A stretch of DNA of 64,000 bases from Devosia salina (lineage in GTDB: Bacteria; Pseudomonadota; Alphaproteobacteria; Rhizobiales; Devosiaceae): positions 3,587,501 through 3,651,500 of the forward strand of contig NZ_CP080590.1 of assembly GCF_019504385.1 (NCBI RefSeq), written 5' to 3'. Position numbers and translations under genes: made by a program. Below are positions 26,354-34,613 of this stretch, in pieces (position 1 is the stretch's first letter; every line of letters begins with the position of its first letter). A model generated the notes under the pieces. That model was not told where the DNA came from. It did not search any database and was given only the letters and a program-made list of their open reading frames with translations.

Positions 26354-26920
26354 TTATGCCGCCTCTTCGTCGCTTTCGGCTTCGGCCGCATCGGCCTTGG
26401 TGCGCTTCGGGCTCTTGGCAAGCTGCTTTTCGATCAGCTGCACCGCTTCGGTGAGGGTCAGCTTGCGCACCGCGCCGATCTCGCGGCTCATGCGGTCCAT
26501 GGCCTGCTCGAACAGCTGGCGTTCCGAATAGGACTGCTCGGGCTGTTCCTCGGAGCGGTAGAGGTCGCGGACCACCTCGGAAATCGCGATCAGATCGCCC
26601 GAATTGATCTTGGCTTCATATTCCTGGGCGCGGCGCGACCACATGGTGCGCTTGACGCGGGCACGGCCGGTGACGGTATCGAGCGCCTTCTTGACTTCAT
26701 CGTCTTCGGCCAGCTTGCGCATGCCGACGGACTTGACCTTGGCGACAGGCACGCGAAGGGTCAGCTTGTCCTGCTCGAAGCTGATCACGAACAGCTCCAA
26801 GGTCAGGCCAGCGACTTCCTGCTCTTCGATGGCGACGATCATGCCGACGCCATGGGCCGGGTAAACGACATGCTCACCCGTCTTGAACCCGAGCCGCTGC
26901 TGCTGCTTCTTGGCTACCAT
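26354..26920 (-). CDS. CarD/CdnL-family transcription regulator
   Basis: The 188-residue protein has an N-terminal CarD_CdnL/TRCF interaction domain (FKTGEHVVYPAHGVGMIVAIEE), which binds the beta subunit of RNA polymerase, and a helical C-domain with TMWSRRAQEYEAKINSGD that contacts promoter DNA and stabilises open complexes, notably at rRNA promoters. An Ala/Glu-rich tail follows. In alphaproteobacteria CdnL is linked to growth and nutrient control. ATG 26920 gives the standard MVAKKQQQRLGFKTG start. The upstream 366 bases hold a separate promoter-terminator unit that may influence it. Confidence 0.93.
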   Translation of the reverse strand: MVAKKQQQRLGFKTGEHVVYPAHGVGMIVAIEEQEVAGLTLELFVISFEQDKLTLRVPVAKVKSVGMRKLAEDDEVKKALDTVTGRARVKRTMWSRRAQEYEAKINSGDLIAISEVVRDLYRSEEQPEQSYSERQLFEQAMDRMSREIGAVRKLTLTEAVQLIEKQLAKSPKRTKADAAEAESDEEAA

Positions 26921-27084
26921 ATGCTGGAACTCCTTGTTGACGCCCCAAATGGCTGGTTCCTTGCGGCAAGGACCGGCCATTCCTACTCGTTTGGCGCCCG
27001 ACCCGGGCGCTTAAGCACAGTCAAACCCCATGTCGCCCCGGGTCCGCTTTTCCGGAACGGCATGCATCCACTCTGTCTGGTGTC

Positions 27085-27108
27085 AAAAAAATCGTGCCTT
27101 GCGGCACG
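27085..27108 (-). terminator. Intrinsic terminator inside the carD upstream region
   Basis: On the minus strand CGTGCC-GCAA-GGCACG forms a 6-bp stem with a GNRA tetraloop, followed one base later by seven T. It lies about 165 bases upstream of the carD start and well past the fdxA stop, so it ends either fdxA read-through or a short transcript starting near 27135. A TTGACA sequence begins within the T run and could be a -35 box for carD. Confidence 0.8.
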
Positions 27109-27132
27109 GGCTGGGTGATGGGCTCAACTGCA

Positions 27133-27170
27133 TATGGTGACACCATAGCACAATTTTTCAGCAGAATCAA
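27133..27170 (-). promoter_or_regulatory. Sigma-70-like promoter with palindrome and GANTC site
   Basis: On the minus strand TTGATT (27165-27170) and TATGGT (27142-27147) are spaced by exactly 17 bases. The -10 box is the start of a perfect 15-bp palindrome, TATGGTG-T-CACCATA (27133-27147). A GANTC methylation site overlaps the -35 box (27164-27168), with a second at 27178-27182. A transcript from here would end at the terminator near 27085 after about 50 bases. Confidence 0.5.
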
Positions 27171-27287
27171 AAGTTACGAATCAGGCAGCACCAATCGGCC
27201 GCCCACCGGGCAGCCTGATATGTCCAGAACGTGACAAAGCCTTGTCGCGGCTTGCAAAAACGTCTCGGGCCCGCCAGGGCGCCGGGC

Positions 27288-27626
27288 CTAGTCGCCCTCG
27301 CCGGGCGCCTCAGTGAAGTATTTGGCCAGCTTGCCGTCCTCGCCATCACGCTCTTTTGCCTCGGGCAAGGGGTCGCGCCGCTCGGTCAGGTTCGGCCAGG
27401 AGGCGGAGAATTTGCGGTTGAGCTCAAGCCATTCGTCCAGCCCGCTTTCGGTATCGGGCTTGATGGCTTCGGCGGGGCATTCGGGCTCGCACACGCCACA
27501 ATCGATGCACTCGTCCGGATGGATCACCAGCATGTTCTCGCCTTCATAGAAGCAGTCCACCGGACACACTTCCACGCAGTCGGTATATTTGCAGGCGATG
27601 CAATTGTCGGTGACGATATAGGTCAT
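27288..27626 (-). CDS. fdxA: Seven-iron ferredoxin FdxA
   Basis: The 112-residue ferredoxin has a [3Fe-4S]/[4Fe-4S] pattern: CIACKYTDCVEVCPVDC in the first half, with a lysine-containing insertion, and CIDCGVCEPECPAEA in the second. The start MTYIVTDNCIACKYTDC and the C-terminal tail LDEWLELNRKFS are those of the FdxA family, found across alphaproteobacteria. It carries electrons; the partner is not shown. It lies between carD and the S4-protein gene on the same strand. Immediately past the stop a 6-bp GC stem and a T run (27255-27288) may terminate it. Confidence 0.95.
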   Translation of the reverse strand: MTYIVTDNCIACKYTDCVEVCPVDCFYEGENMLVIHPDECIDCGVCEPECPAEAIKPDTESGLDEWLELNRKFSASWPNLTERRDPLPEAKERDGEDGKLAKYFTEAPGEGD

Positions 27627-27780
27627 CTAGGAGGCGATCCCATCTAAGTGCGGACGGACCCTTGGGTGCAGGTCAACCCGCCTGTCTCAACGGGTCCGGT
27701 GCTAAACCGTTTTCCGCTTCCTCGCAAGGCCGTCACGAGGGACGGTTTGGCGCAGTCTGCCGCCCGACCGGAAGACTTGC

Positions 27781-28191
27781 CTAATCCTCGTCTTCACCAC
27801 GCAATCGGTCGGTATCCCGCCGCTCTTTCTTGGTTGGACGCCCCGCTCCGGACGGTCTTTGCGCGATCGCGGCATCATAGGGCGACAGCTCCGCGCGCGG
27901 CACCGGCGGCGGTGACATGTCCTCGTAGAGCCCCTGCGCTTCGCTGGCCGGCCCGCGCCGCGTGCCGCAATCAAGGATGCGCCAGACCACGATGCGGTTG
28001 TGCAGCGACATGGTCAGCACATCGCCTGCGCCGACCTTGAAATCGGTACGCTCCGTCTTCTCGGAATTGACGCGAACCGCGCCGCTTTCGATGATTTTCT
28101 GCGCCAGCGTGCGCGACTTGACGGCGCGCGAAAAGAACAGGAACCGGTCGAGCCGCTCCTTGCGGATCGGTGTCTCGACCGCCCCGGCCAA
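27781..28191 (-). CDS. S4-domain RNA-binding protein (Hsp15-like)
   Basis: The 136-residue protein has an S4 RNA-binding domain at its N-terminus (RLDRFLFFSRAVKSRTLAQKIIESGAVRVN) and a basic C-terminal tail (GRPTKKERRDTDRLRG). This layout matches Hsp15/HslR, which in E. coli binds stalled 50S subunits that carry nascent chains. The best start is a TTG at 28191, two bases past the helicase stop, so it is tightly coupled to that gene. No ATG or GTG fits before the S4 domain. Confidence 0.85.
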   Translation of the reverse strand: MAGAVETPIRKERLDRFLFFSRAVKSRTLAQKIIESGAVRVNSEKTERTDFKVGAGDVLTMSLHNRIVVWRILDCGTRRGPASEAQGLYEDMSPPPVPRAELSPYDAAIAQRPSGAGRPTKKERRDTDRLRGEDED

Positions 28192-28193
28192 TT

Positions 28194-31160
28194 CTATTCC
28201 GACTTGCCGCGCAGGGCGGCGAGGGCCGCAAAGGGGCTGTCCGGATCGAACACCGGCTTGCGCTCCTCGCGCGGCGGCCGACGGTCATGACGTTCGCCGC
28301 GATCCGCCTTGTCCGGGCGCCCCTTGCCATGCCCGGGCTTGCCGCCATGGGTGCGTTCTTCGCCATCGCCGCGCCGGGGACCCTTGCCATTGTGGCGCGG
28401 CCGGTCGTTGCGGCGGCCCTGCTGGCCCTCGGCATCGCCCTCGCCGCGGCGTGGTTGCCGCCCGCGGTGATTATTGTCATTGTGGCGTCGCCCGCCGGGG
28501 AACCAGACCTCGTCGAATTCCGGCTCGGCCGGTTCCGTCGCCGCGGCCTCGGCTGGCGCCGCATCGGGCACCACGCCTTCAGAGACAGCACTTTCGCCGA
28601 CCGTTTCACTCGCGGCAGCGGCTTCATCGACCGGCTCGACACTGGCAGGCGCCGCCTCCAGAGACTGTTCGAGGGCCTCGCTTTCCTCGGAAGCCTCGGC
28701 CGGCACCACCGGCGCCGGGGCCTTGGGCGTGCGGCGCACGCGATAGCCCAGCGAGGAGAGGATGGAGGCGAAATCATCGCCCGAGCAACCGAGGAGGCTG
28801 GTCATCTCCACGGTGACGCGGAAGCCATTGCCCTCGGCGGCGCCGGCCGGAAGGTCACCGGCATAGGGACGAGAGGCATCGAGCGCGATCAGCGGGCGGA
28901 TGATGTCGGCCAGGCGCTCGAGAATATCGACGCGCACGGCCCGGCTGCCCGCGACCTTGAAGCCGGCAATTTCGTAAAGCCGCGTATCGACCTCAGGGTC
29001 CACGACAAAGGAGGTGCGGCCCGAAAGCACGATATGGGGAATGTCGGTGACGCCCGGCTGGCGCACGCCGCCATGCTTGAGCGCATAAAGGATCAGCGCC
29101 AGTTCGCGCGGAGCCGGCTTCAACGAAAGCGGCAGGTAGATGTGATAGGCGCCAAACTTGATGCCGAGCTTTCTCAGCTTGCCGCGCACATCCTGGTCGA
29201 GCCCCTTGACCTCGTCGGCCACGGCGTTGCGTGGCAGAAGCCCGATATGCTCGAACAGCTGGTAGGCCAGGCCGCGCGCCGTGCCCTCGAGATCGGCCGG
29301 CGCCTCGAGCGCCATGACCTGTTCGAGCACGGTATTGATGTGATGGCGCAGCCAGAGCGAGAGGCGGTCCTGGACCTTTTCCAGATCCGGGCCGGTCAGC
29401 GTCTCGTCGGCCAGCATGATGATTCGCGGGCGATAGAGGCTGTCGCCTTCGGCCAGCTCGGCCACGATCTCGCCGCGCCAGCGCAGGCGCCCGTCGGTTG
29501 CCAACACGAATTCTTCATTTGGCGAACCGGCCAATCTCTCGGCACGATGGTGTATCTCCGGGGCCACCACCGAGTCGGCTGCGCCGCGCAATCCCTTGGC
29601 GTCCATTTCGCCATCATTGCGGGCCAGGGTGAAGCGGAAGCCTTCGAGCGTGCCGATGAGATGGCCTTCCAGCCGCACTTCGCCGCGCTCGGTAATTTCG
29701 GGAGATACCATACGTTTGTCTTTCAGATGGCGGAGCAACACACTGGTGCGCCGGTCCACGAAGCGCTGGGTGAGCCGCTCGTGCAGAGCGTCACTCAGGC
29801 GGTCCTCAATGTCTCGCGTCTTTTCGCGCCAATAGGTGGGGTCTTCAAGCCAGTTTTTGCGGTTGGCGACAAAGGTCCAGGTCCGGATCTGCTTGATCCG
29901 ATTACTGAGTGTATCGATGTCACCTTCTGCATTGTCGCAAAACCGGACCTGCTCGGCAATCCAGTCTGCCTTGACCGCTCCAATTCGCCTCAAATCGGAA
30001 TAAATACGGGTGACGATCTCGCCATGAGCCGCCGGTGAAATCCCCTGATAGTCGGGAATCTGGCAACATTCCCAGAGCAGTTTGACCGCATCGTGACCGC
30101 GCGCCAGCGCGCCGGCCTCATTTCGCGCCAGAAATTCCAGCGCCTGCTGGTCGGTCGCAATCGGCACGCGGGTCAGCGTGCGATCCTGCGGCGCCAGCTC
30201 CAGGGAATGGCGCAGCCCCTCGATGGAGCCGAAATTGAGGTTGGAATTGCGCCACTGCACGACCTTGACCGGCTCGAAGTCATGGGTTTCGAGGGCAACC
30301 ACCAGTTCTTCGTCGAACCCTTCCGTGCCGCCCGTGACCCCAAAAGTGCCATTGTGGCGGTGCCGCCCGGCGCGCCCGGCGATCTGGCCCAGTTCGGACG
30401 GCGTCAGCGGCCGGCTCTGGTGGCCATCGAACTTGGTGTCGTCGGCAAAGGCGACATGGTGGATGTCCAGATTAAGCCCCATGCCGATGGCATCGGTGGC
30501 CACGAGAAAGTCCACATCGCCATTCTGGTAGAGCTCGACCTGGGCATTGCGGGTGCGCGGGCTGAGGGCCCCCATCACCACCGCCGCCCCGCCGCGCTCG
30601 CGCCGGATCAATTCGGCAATGGCATAGACCTGGCGGGCCGAGAAGGCGACGATGGCCGAGCGGGCCGGCTGCCGCGACAGTTTCTTCGACCCCGCATAGG
30701 TGAGCTGGGAAAAGCGCGGCCGGTCGATGATCTCGGCCTGCGGCACCAGCTTGCGCACCACCCCGGCCATGGTAGCCGAGCCCAGGAGCAAGGTTTCCTG
30801 CAGCCCGCGCGCCTTCAGGATGCGGTCGGTAAACACATGACCGCGGTCGAAATCGATCGCGGTCTGGATTTCGTCCACCGCCACGCAATCGACATGGATA
30901 TCCATGGGCATGGCTTCGACCGTTGCCACCCAGTAGCGCGGCTTGGCCGACACGATGCGCTCTTCGCCGGTGACCAGCGCCACGGCCTGCTCGCCCACCC
31001 GCTCGACCACCCTTGTATAGACCTCGCGCGCCAGAAGACGCAGCGGCAGGCCGATCATCCCGGTGGGATGGGCCAGCATGCGCTCGATGGCATAATAGGT
31101 CTTGCCGGTATTGGTCGGCCCAAGGATCGCCTTGACCGACTGGGAGGGAAAAAAGCTCAT
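28194..31160 (-). CDS. Suv3-like superfamily 2 RNA helicase with basic tail
   Basis: The 988-residue protein opens with GPTNTGKT (Walker A, about 14-21), followed by VDEIQ (motif II), LLGSATM (motif III) and AGRAGRHR (motif VI). The NTGKT loop and DEIQ are typical of the Suv3/mgpS-like group rather than DEAD-box proteins. In mitochondria Suv3 unwinds RNA for degradation; bacterial relatives are little studied. After about residue 800 it becomes Ala/Glu-rich, then Arg/Gly/Asp-rich, a likely RNA-binding tail, and ends in PFAALAALRGK. With the S4-domain gene downstream it forms an RNA-handling pair. The ATG at 31160 places Walker A correctly near the N-terminus. Confidence 0.9.
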   Translation of the reverse strand: MSFFPSQSVKAILGPTNTGKTYYAIERMLAHPTGMIGLPLRLLAREVYTRVVERVGEQAVALVTGEERIVSAKPRYWVATVEAMPMDIHVDCVAVDEIQTAIDFDRGHVFTDRILKARGLQETLLLGSATMAGVVRKLVPQAEIIDRPRFSQLTYAGSKKLSRQPARSAIVAFSARQVYAIAELIRRERGGAAVVMGALSPRTRNAQVELYQNGDVDFLVATDAIGMGLNLDIHHVAFADDTKFDGHQSRPLTPSELGQIAGRAGRHRHNGTFGVTGGTEGFDEELVVALETHDFEPVKVVQWRNSNLNFGSIEGLRHSLELAPQDRTLTRVPIATDQQALEFLARNEAGALARGHDAVKLLWECCQIPDYQGISPAAHGEIVTRIYSDLRRIGAVKADWIAEQVRFCDNAEGDIDTLSNRIKQIRTWTFVANRKNWLEDPTYWREKTRDIEDRLSDALHERLTQRFVDRRTSVLLRHLKDKRMVSPEITERGEVRLEGHLIGTLEGFRFTLARNDGEMDAKGLRGAADSVVAPEIHHRAERLAGSPNEEFVLATDGRLRWRGEIVAELAEGDSLYRPRIIMLADETLTGPDLEKVQDRLSLWLRHHINTVLEQVMALEAPADLEGTARGLAYQLFEHIGLLPRNAVADEVKGLDQDVRGKLRKLGIKFGAYHIYLPLSLKPAPRELALILYALKHGGVRQPGVTDIPHIVLSGRTSFVVDPEVDTRLYEIAGFKVAGSRAVRVDILERLADIIRPLIALDASRPYAGDLPAGAAEGNGFRVTVEMTSLLGCSGDDFASILSSLGYRVRRTPKAPAPVVPAEASEESEALEQSLEAAPASVEPVDEAAAASETVGESAVSEGVVPDAAPAEAAATEPAEPEFDEVWFPGGRRHNDNNHRGRQPRRGEGDAEGQQGRRNDRPRHNGKGPRRGDGEERTHGGKPGHGKGRPDKADRGERHDRRPPREERKPVFDPDSPFAALAALRGKSE

Positions 31161-31665
31161 CGCCCCCTATTTAGGGTGTCACTGCGCCGCTTGCGAGAGG
31201 CATTGCGCGCTTGTCCCGTCAAAGGACAGTTCCGCCCTGCCAGGGCCACAGGACTTAACGGCCGGAACGAAGGAGGAACGAAACAGAACCGAATCGGCGC
31301 GACTCACTGAATCCCGGTTTGTTCACGGCTAGATGTGGGGGGCGGGACTGCCGATTCTATACAAGGCCGGACACTGGGCGCCGAAACAGACCATCCCGGC
31401 GGCGCTTTGCGGCCCGGAACCGTTCAGACTGGTTGCCATGGGGTTAATTTCCGGCGGAATGGGCCAAACCTGAATAAGACGTAAACCCATGTTTTTCTGA
31501 TATTTTTTCTGTCTTCACCGCGTCACACCGAGGAGTCCTGATGTTTTCCTGCGTGTCTTGAGGAAAAACTGCGTTGACGTGCCGGGATGGGACAGCGGCC
31601 ACTGACAGAGCCTGTCATCGCGCGGGTGCACCATCGGGCCAGTTTCAATCCCGAGGACAGTCGCG
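31161..31665. other. Intergenic region upstream of the NTF2-like gene; contains repeat copy A and a possible leader peptide
   Basis: No ordinary gene is present. It contains repeat copy A (31254-31450) and, at 31541-31561, a six-codon frame MFSCVS preceded by a good GAGGAG site. That mini-frame lies inside a weak hairpin (TTTTCCT 31544-31550 pairing with AGGAAAA 31561-31567). Whether it is translated is unknown. Confidence 0.45.
31254..31450. repeat. Diverged intergenic repeat, copy A (three GANTC sites)
   Basis: The stretch starting CTTAAC at 31254 aligns without gaps over 85 bases to copy B at 32042, at roughly 60% identity, with islands GGAACGAA, GAATCGG, TTTGTTC and AGATGTGG. Both copies then end in ATGGGGTTAATTT after a variable middle. 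Copy A has three GANTC sites within 23 bases (31291, 31301, 31309). Confidence 0.55.
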
Positions 31666-31998
31666 ATGACGGACCTTTCTCCCTTCACCCTCCCCCAGCC
31701 GCTCGCTCGTTATTTCGAGCGCAGAGGCAATGTCGACGCAGCCACGATATTTGCGCCGGCCGCCACCGTGACGGATGAAGGCCACACCTATCGGGGGCCG
31801 ACTGAAATCGGCCACTGGCTCCGATCGGTCGAGCAACGTTACCGCCCCCGCTATCGCATCCTCGGTGCCGAGACGCACGACAGGCGCACCGTGGTGACCT
31901 TTGAGGTATCGGGCACGTTCCCGGGCAGCCCGGCCGTCCTGCGCCAGGCCTTCAGGCTCGATAACGCGGCGCGCATAGAAAGCCTCGAAACGCTCTAG
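31666..31998 (+). CDS. NTF2-like/SnoaL-like small protein
   Basis: The 110-residue protein has the cone-fold signature of the NTF2-like superfamily: a helix PLARYFERRGNVDAATIFA, ATVTDEGHTYRGPTEIGHWL, then strands RYRILGAETHDRRTVVTFEVSG and a last FRLDNAARIESL. In known members the fold makes a pocket for hydrolase, isomerase or simple binding roles. No catalytic set is evident. The ATG at 31666 follows GAGGA. It is a single gene between repeats A and B. Confidence 0.8.
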   Translation: MTDLSPFTLPQPLARYFERRGNVDAATIFAPAATVTDEGHTYRGPTEIGHWLRSVEQRYRPRYRILGAETHDRRTVVTFEVSGTFPGSPAVLRQAFRLDNAARIESLETL

Positions 31999-32041
31999 CT
32001 GCCCCATTCCGGCACACTATCCGCCCGACTTCGTGTCCCTG

Positions 32042-32216
32042 CTTAACCTTCGAACCAAACCCGGAACGAACAGGGACTGAATCGGGCGAGAATCACGAAT
32101 GCGGCTTTGTTCTCTACCAGATGTGGTGGCCCGGGCGGCCTCACCCCACCAGCGCATCCAAGATGTTGCAGATACAGGCAAATTCCCGTTCACCGCTGTG
32201 AAGATGGGGTTAATTT
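32042..32216. repeat. Diverged intergenic repeat, copy B (two GANTC sites)
   Basis: This is the counterpart of copy A on the other side of the NTF2-like gene, in the same orientation, 788 bases away. It carries GANTC at 32079 and 32090 and ends in ATGGGGTTAATTT at 32204-32216. The rest of the gap 31999-32366 has no gene. Confidence 0.55.
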
Positions 32217-32366
32217 GGGCGCTCCGAGCCGCTTTCCTGCCGCCGTCTTACCGGAACAAAGTGCAAATGCCGCCCGTCCGTTAACCGGCAGGCGGCGCGT
32301 TCCGGGGGCCATGGCCCCGCAAAATTGTCAAAAAACGCTTTGACCGTCCGAAACCGGGACAGCGCC

Positions 32367-33149
32367 TCAGCTGTCGGCGCGGGTCAGCACCATGGAGAGA
32401 TCGCCCATCGAGGTGCCGATATTGACGCGATAGGGAATGAAATAGCCGGTCTCTCCCAGGGGCGCGTACCACAGGATCATGCGGCTGGTCTCGGCGAGAT
32501 AGCTCGTCATCTCCGAACTCTCGAAATGCCCCGAGATCGGCTGGTACTTGAGCGAGCAGGCCACCAGCGGTCCCTGATAGCCGGTGCGTGGCGAAGTGGC
32601 CTCGTCATTGTCGAGAAAGTCGAGACGGATATTGAAGCGCTCGACGCCGGTGAAGATCTTGAGCGTACGGTCGCACAGGTGGCGATCCAGCGCGCCGCCC
32701 TTGAGCACGAAGGCGGAGAGAAAATCACCCACCCCGGTCAGTTGCGCGCGCTCCAGCGGCACCCGATCATAGCTGTCGAGAACCGGCGGCTCGACCTGGA
32801 AGGCGCTGACATTGCGGTTCTGGTAGCCGACATTGGCCGAGAAGACTTCGCCATTGGCGCGCGTCTCCAGCTTGAAGCTTTGCGACTGCAGGCTCGAGCC
32901 AGCCGAGGACCCCGAGGCCGCGGCCGTCGCCGTGCCACTGGCCACCACGCTGCCGAGCCCGGCGACCCGCGCCGACAGGTCGAGCCCGTAGCGCGCGCCA
33001 TCGTCGGTCAGGTCGATATCGACCAGGGCCACATTGATGCCGCCCACGGTGACGACATAGCTGGCCCGCGCATCCACGGGCGCCGCCTGCGCCGTCTCCA
33101 GGGTAAGCGGGGCAAGCGCGGCAAGCAGGACTAGGGCAGTGCGGATCAC
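32367..33149 (-). CDS. DUF3108 exported protein (GTG start)
   Basis: The 260-residue protein has a signal peptide (IRTALVLLAALAPLTLETAQA) and a beta-rich body with VDARASYVVTVGGINVALVDIDL, matching the DUF3108 family of periplasmic proteins. Later segments (ERFNIRLDFLDND, LWYAPLGETGYFIPYRVNI) fit a lipocalin-like or LolA-like half barrel. The function is unknown. The start is a GTG at 33149. It is divergent from rpmB with 240 bases between. Confidence 0.85.
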   Translation of the reverse strand: MIRTALVLLAALAPLTLETAQAAPVDARASYVVTVGGINVALVDIDLTDDGARYGLDLSARVAGLGSVVASGTATAAASGSSAGSSLQSQSFKLETRANGEVFSANVGYQNRNVSAFQVEPPVLDSYDRVPLERAQLTGVGDFLSAFVLKGGALDRHLCDRTLKIFTGVERFNIRLDFLDNDEATSPRTGYQGPLVACSLKYQPISGHFESSEMTSYLAETSRMILWYAPLGETGYFIPYRVNIGTSMGDLSMVLTRADS

Positions 33150-33389
33150 GGTCGTCTTCTCGGCTGCAGGGTCTCGCGCGCGAAGCCGGCTGCGCGGGAC
33201 GAATCACGGAATATCCCCAAAGTGACGCCCCCTCGGGGCCGAAGCAAGGCGCTCGCACGCGTTTGAATCGGCCTTTGGCTTGACGCGAGAGGGGCTTTTC
33301 TCTAAAGAGCCGCGAGATTTCATGACAAATGAGGCCCGTTGCGGACTTCCCGCCACGTGAGGACCTTTACACAAACAGGATCTAGACCA

Positions 33390-33674
33390 ATGGCACGTCG
33401 CTGCGAACTGACCGGCAAGGGCGTTATGATGGGCAACAATGTTTCGCACGCCCTCAACCGCACCCGCCGCCGTTTCCTCCCCAATCTGGTGAACGTCACC
33501 CTGATCTCGGACGCGCTGAGCCGTCCGGTCAAGCTGCGCATCACCACTTCGGCCCTGCGCACCGTCGAGCATCGCGGTGGCCTGGACGCGTTCCTCCTCA
33601 AGCAGGATGACGCCGACCTGTCCCCGCTGGCCCTGGGCCTCAAGAAGGAAATCCGCGCGGCCCTCGCCGCCTGA
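33390..33674 (+). CDS. rpmB: 50S ribosomal protein L28
   Basis: The 94-residue L28 begins MARRCELTGKGVMMGNNVSHA and contains NRTRRRFLPNLVNVTL, the normal family signature. It has only one cysteine, at the N-terminus, so it is the zinc-free (C-minus) form. A canonical terminator follows, so it is likely transcribed alone. The ATG at 33390 is set by homology; no strong ribosome site is visible before it. Confidence 0.97.
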   Translation: MARRCELTGKGVMMGNNVSHALNRTRRRFLPNLVNVTLISDALSRPVKLRITTSALRTVEHRGGLDAFLLKQDDADLSPLALGLKKEIRAALAA

Positions 33675-33696
33675 TCGATCTTCCGATAGATTTTCG

Positions 33697-33730
33697 ACCG
33701 CGTGGTGGGCAACTGCCACGCGGTTTTGTT
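33697..33730 (+). terminator. rpmB terminator
   Basis: ACCGCGTGG and CCACGCGGT form a perfect 9-bp stem with a 10-base loop, followed by TTTTGTTTT. It lies 23 bases beyond the rpmB stop. Confidence 0.9.
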
Positions 33731-33870
33731 TTGGCGGTGCAACAAATGCGCCGTGGCGCCCTCGAGGCCATCCGAGGGTGACGCAGAAGGGGTGAGATGC
33801 TATCTCAGCCCGATATCAAACCCCGCCCCGGTCTGTTGCCGGTCAGCGGTCACACAGAAAGTGCAGTCAG

Positions 33871-34557
33871 ATGCTGTCTCGTTTCCTCGCGGCCGTGGCC
33901 GCCATGGTCGTGGTCGTCGCCGCGTCCAATATCCTGGTGCTCTACCCCTTCCAGTTCCAGCTCGGTCCGGTCAACCTGGCCGATCTGTTGACCTGGGGCG
34001 CCTTCACCTTCCCCTTCGCTTTCCTGGTCACCGACCTGACCAACCGCTATGACGGCCCGCAAAAGGCGCGGCTCGTGGTGCTGGTCGGCTTCCTGGTCGG
34101 CCTTGGATGCTCGTTCTATCTCAGCTACCACCCGTTGCCCTGGAACCCCGAGGGCGGCTCGGCCACCACCCAGCGCATCGCCGTGGCCTCGGCCGCCGCT
34201 TTCGTGATCGGGCAATTGCTCGACATCACCATCTTCTCGCGCCTGCGTGCGGCCAAGGCCTGGTTCCTGCCGCCACTGGCCGGCTCACTGTTCGGCTCGG
34301 TGCTCGACACCACGATCTTCTTTACGATCGCCTTCGCCCCGGCCCTGGCGGGCATCGATGCCCTGTTCGGCCTCGAGGACGGTTCGCTGGGCTTCCCCGC
34401 CCCCTGGCTGGGCGTCGGCCCCGAAGTGCCGCTCTGGTTCTCGCTGGCCTGTGGCGACTTCCTGGTCAAGTTCCTGGCCGCCCTGCTGCTGCTGGCGCCC
34501 TATCGCGCGCTGATGGGCAAGCTCAAGCCCCTGCCGCCGCTCGGCGCCCTGGCCTGA
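33871..34557 (+). CDS. yhhQ: Queuosine-precursor transporter YhhQ (VUT/DUF165 family)
   Basis: The 228-residue inner-membrane protein has six or so helices and family marks VNLADLLTWGAFTFPFAFLVTDLTNR, VIGQLLDITIFSRLR and GSVLDTTIFFTIAF. YhhQ takes up preQ0/preQ1 for tRNA queuosine synthesis. No preQ1-riboswitch motif is visible in the 100 bases upstream. It begins 140 bases after the rpmB terminator and is followed by its own terminator. Confidence 0.93.
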   Translation: MLSRFLAAVAAMVVVVAASNILVLYPFQFQLGPVNLADLLTWGAFTFPFAFLVTDLTNRYDGPQKARLVVLVGFLVGLGCSFYLSYHPLPWNPEGGSATTQRIAVASAAAFVIGQLLDITIFSRLRAAKAWFLPPLAGSLFGSVLDTTIFFTIAFAPALAGIDALFGLEDGSLGFPAPWLGVGPEVPLWFSLACGDFLVKFLAALLLLAPYRALMGKLKPLPPLGALA

Positions 34558-34581
34558 AACGCCAATCGCGATGATTGCTGG

Positions 34582-34610
34582 CACCGGTCCATTCGTGGGC
34601 CGGTGTTTTG
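34582..34610 (+). terminator. yhhQ terminator
   Basis: CACCGGTCC and GGGCCGGTG form a 9-bp stem with one mismatch around an 8-base loop, followed by TTTTG. It sits between yhhQ and the convergent VOC gene. Confidence 0.75.
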
Positions 34611-34613
34611 CCT

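Noticed and set aside
28170..30038. A 622-codon frame opposite the helicase gene
   Set aside because: It is antisense to a clear helicase with all motifs; composition is that of a shadow frame.
33771..33870. Possible preQ1 riboswitch before yhhQ
   Set aside because: I looked for the short stem, A-rich tail and the conserved loop of preQ1 aptamers and did not see them.
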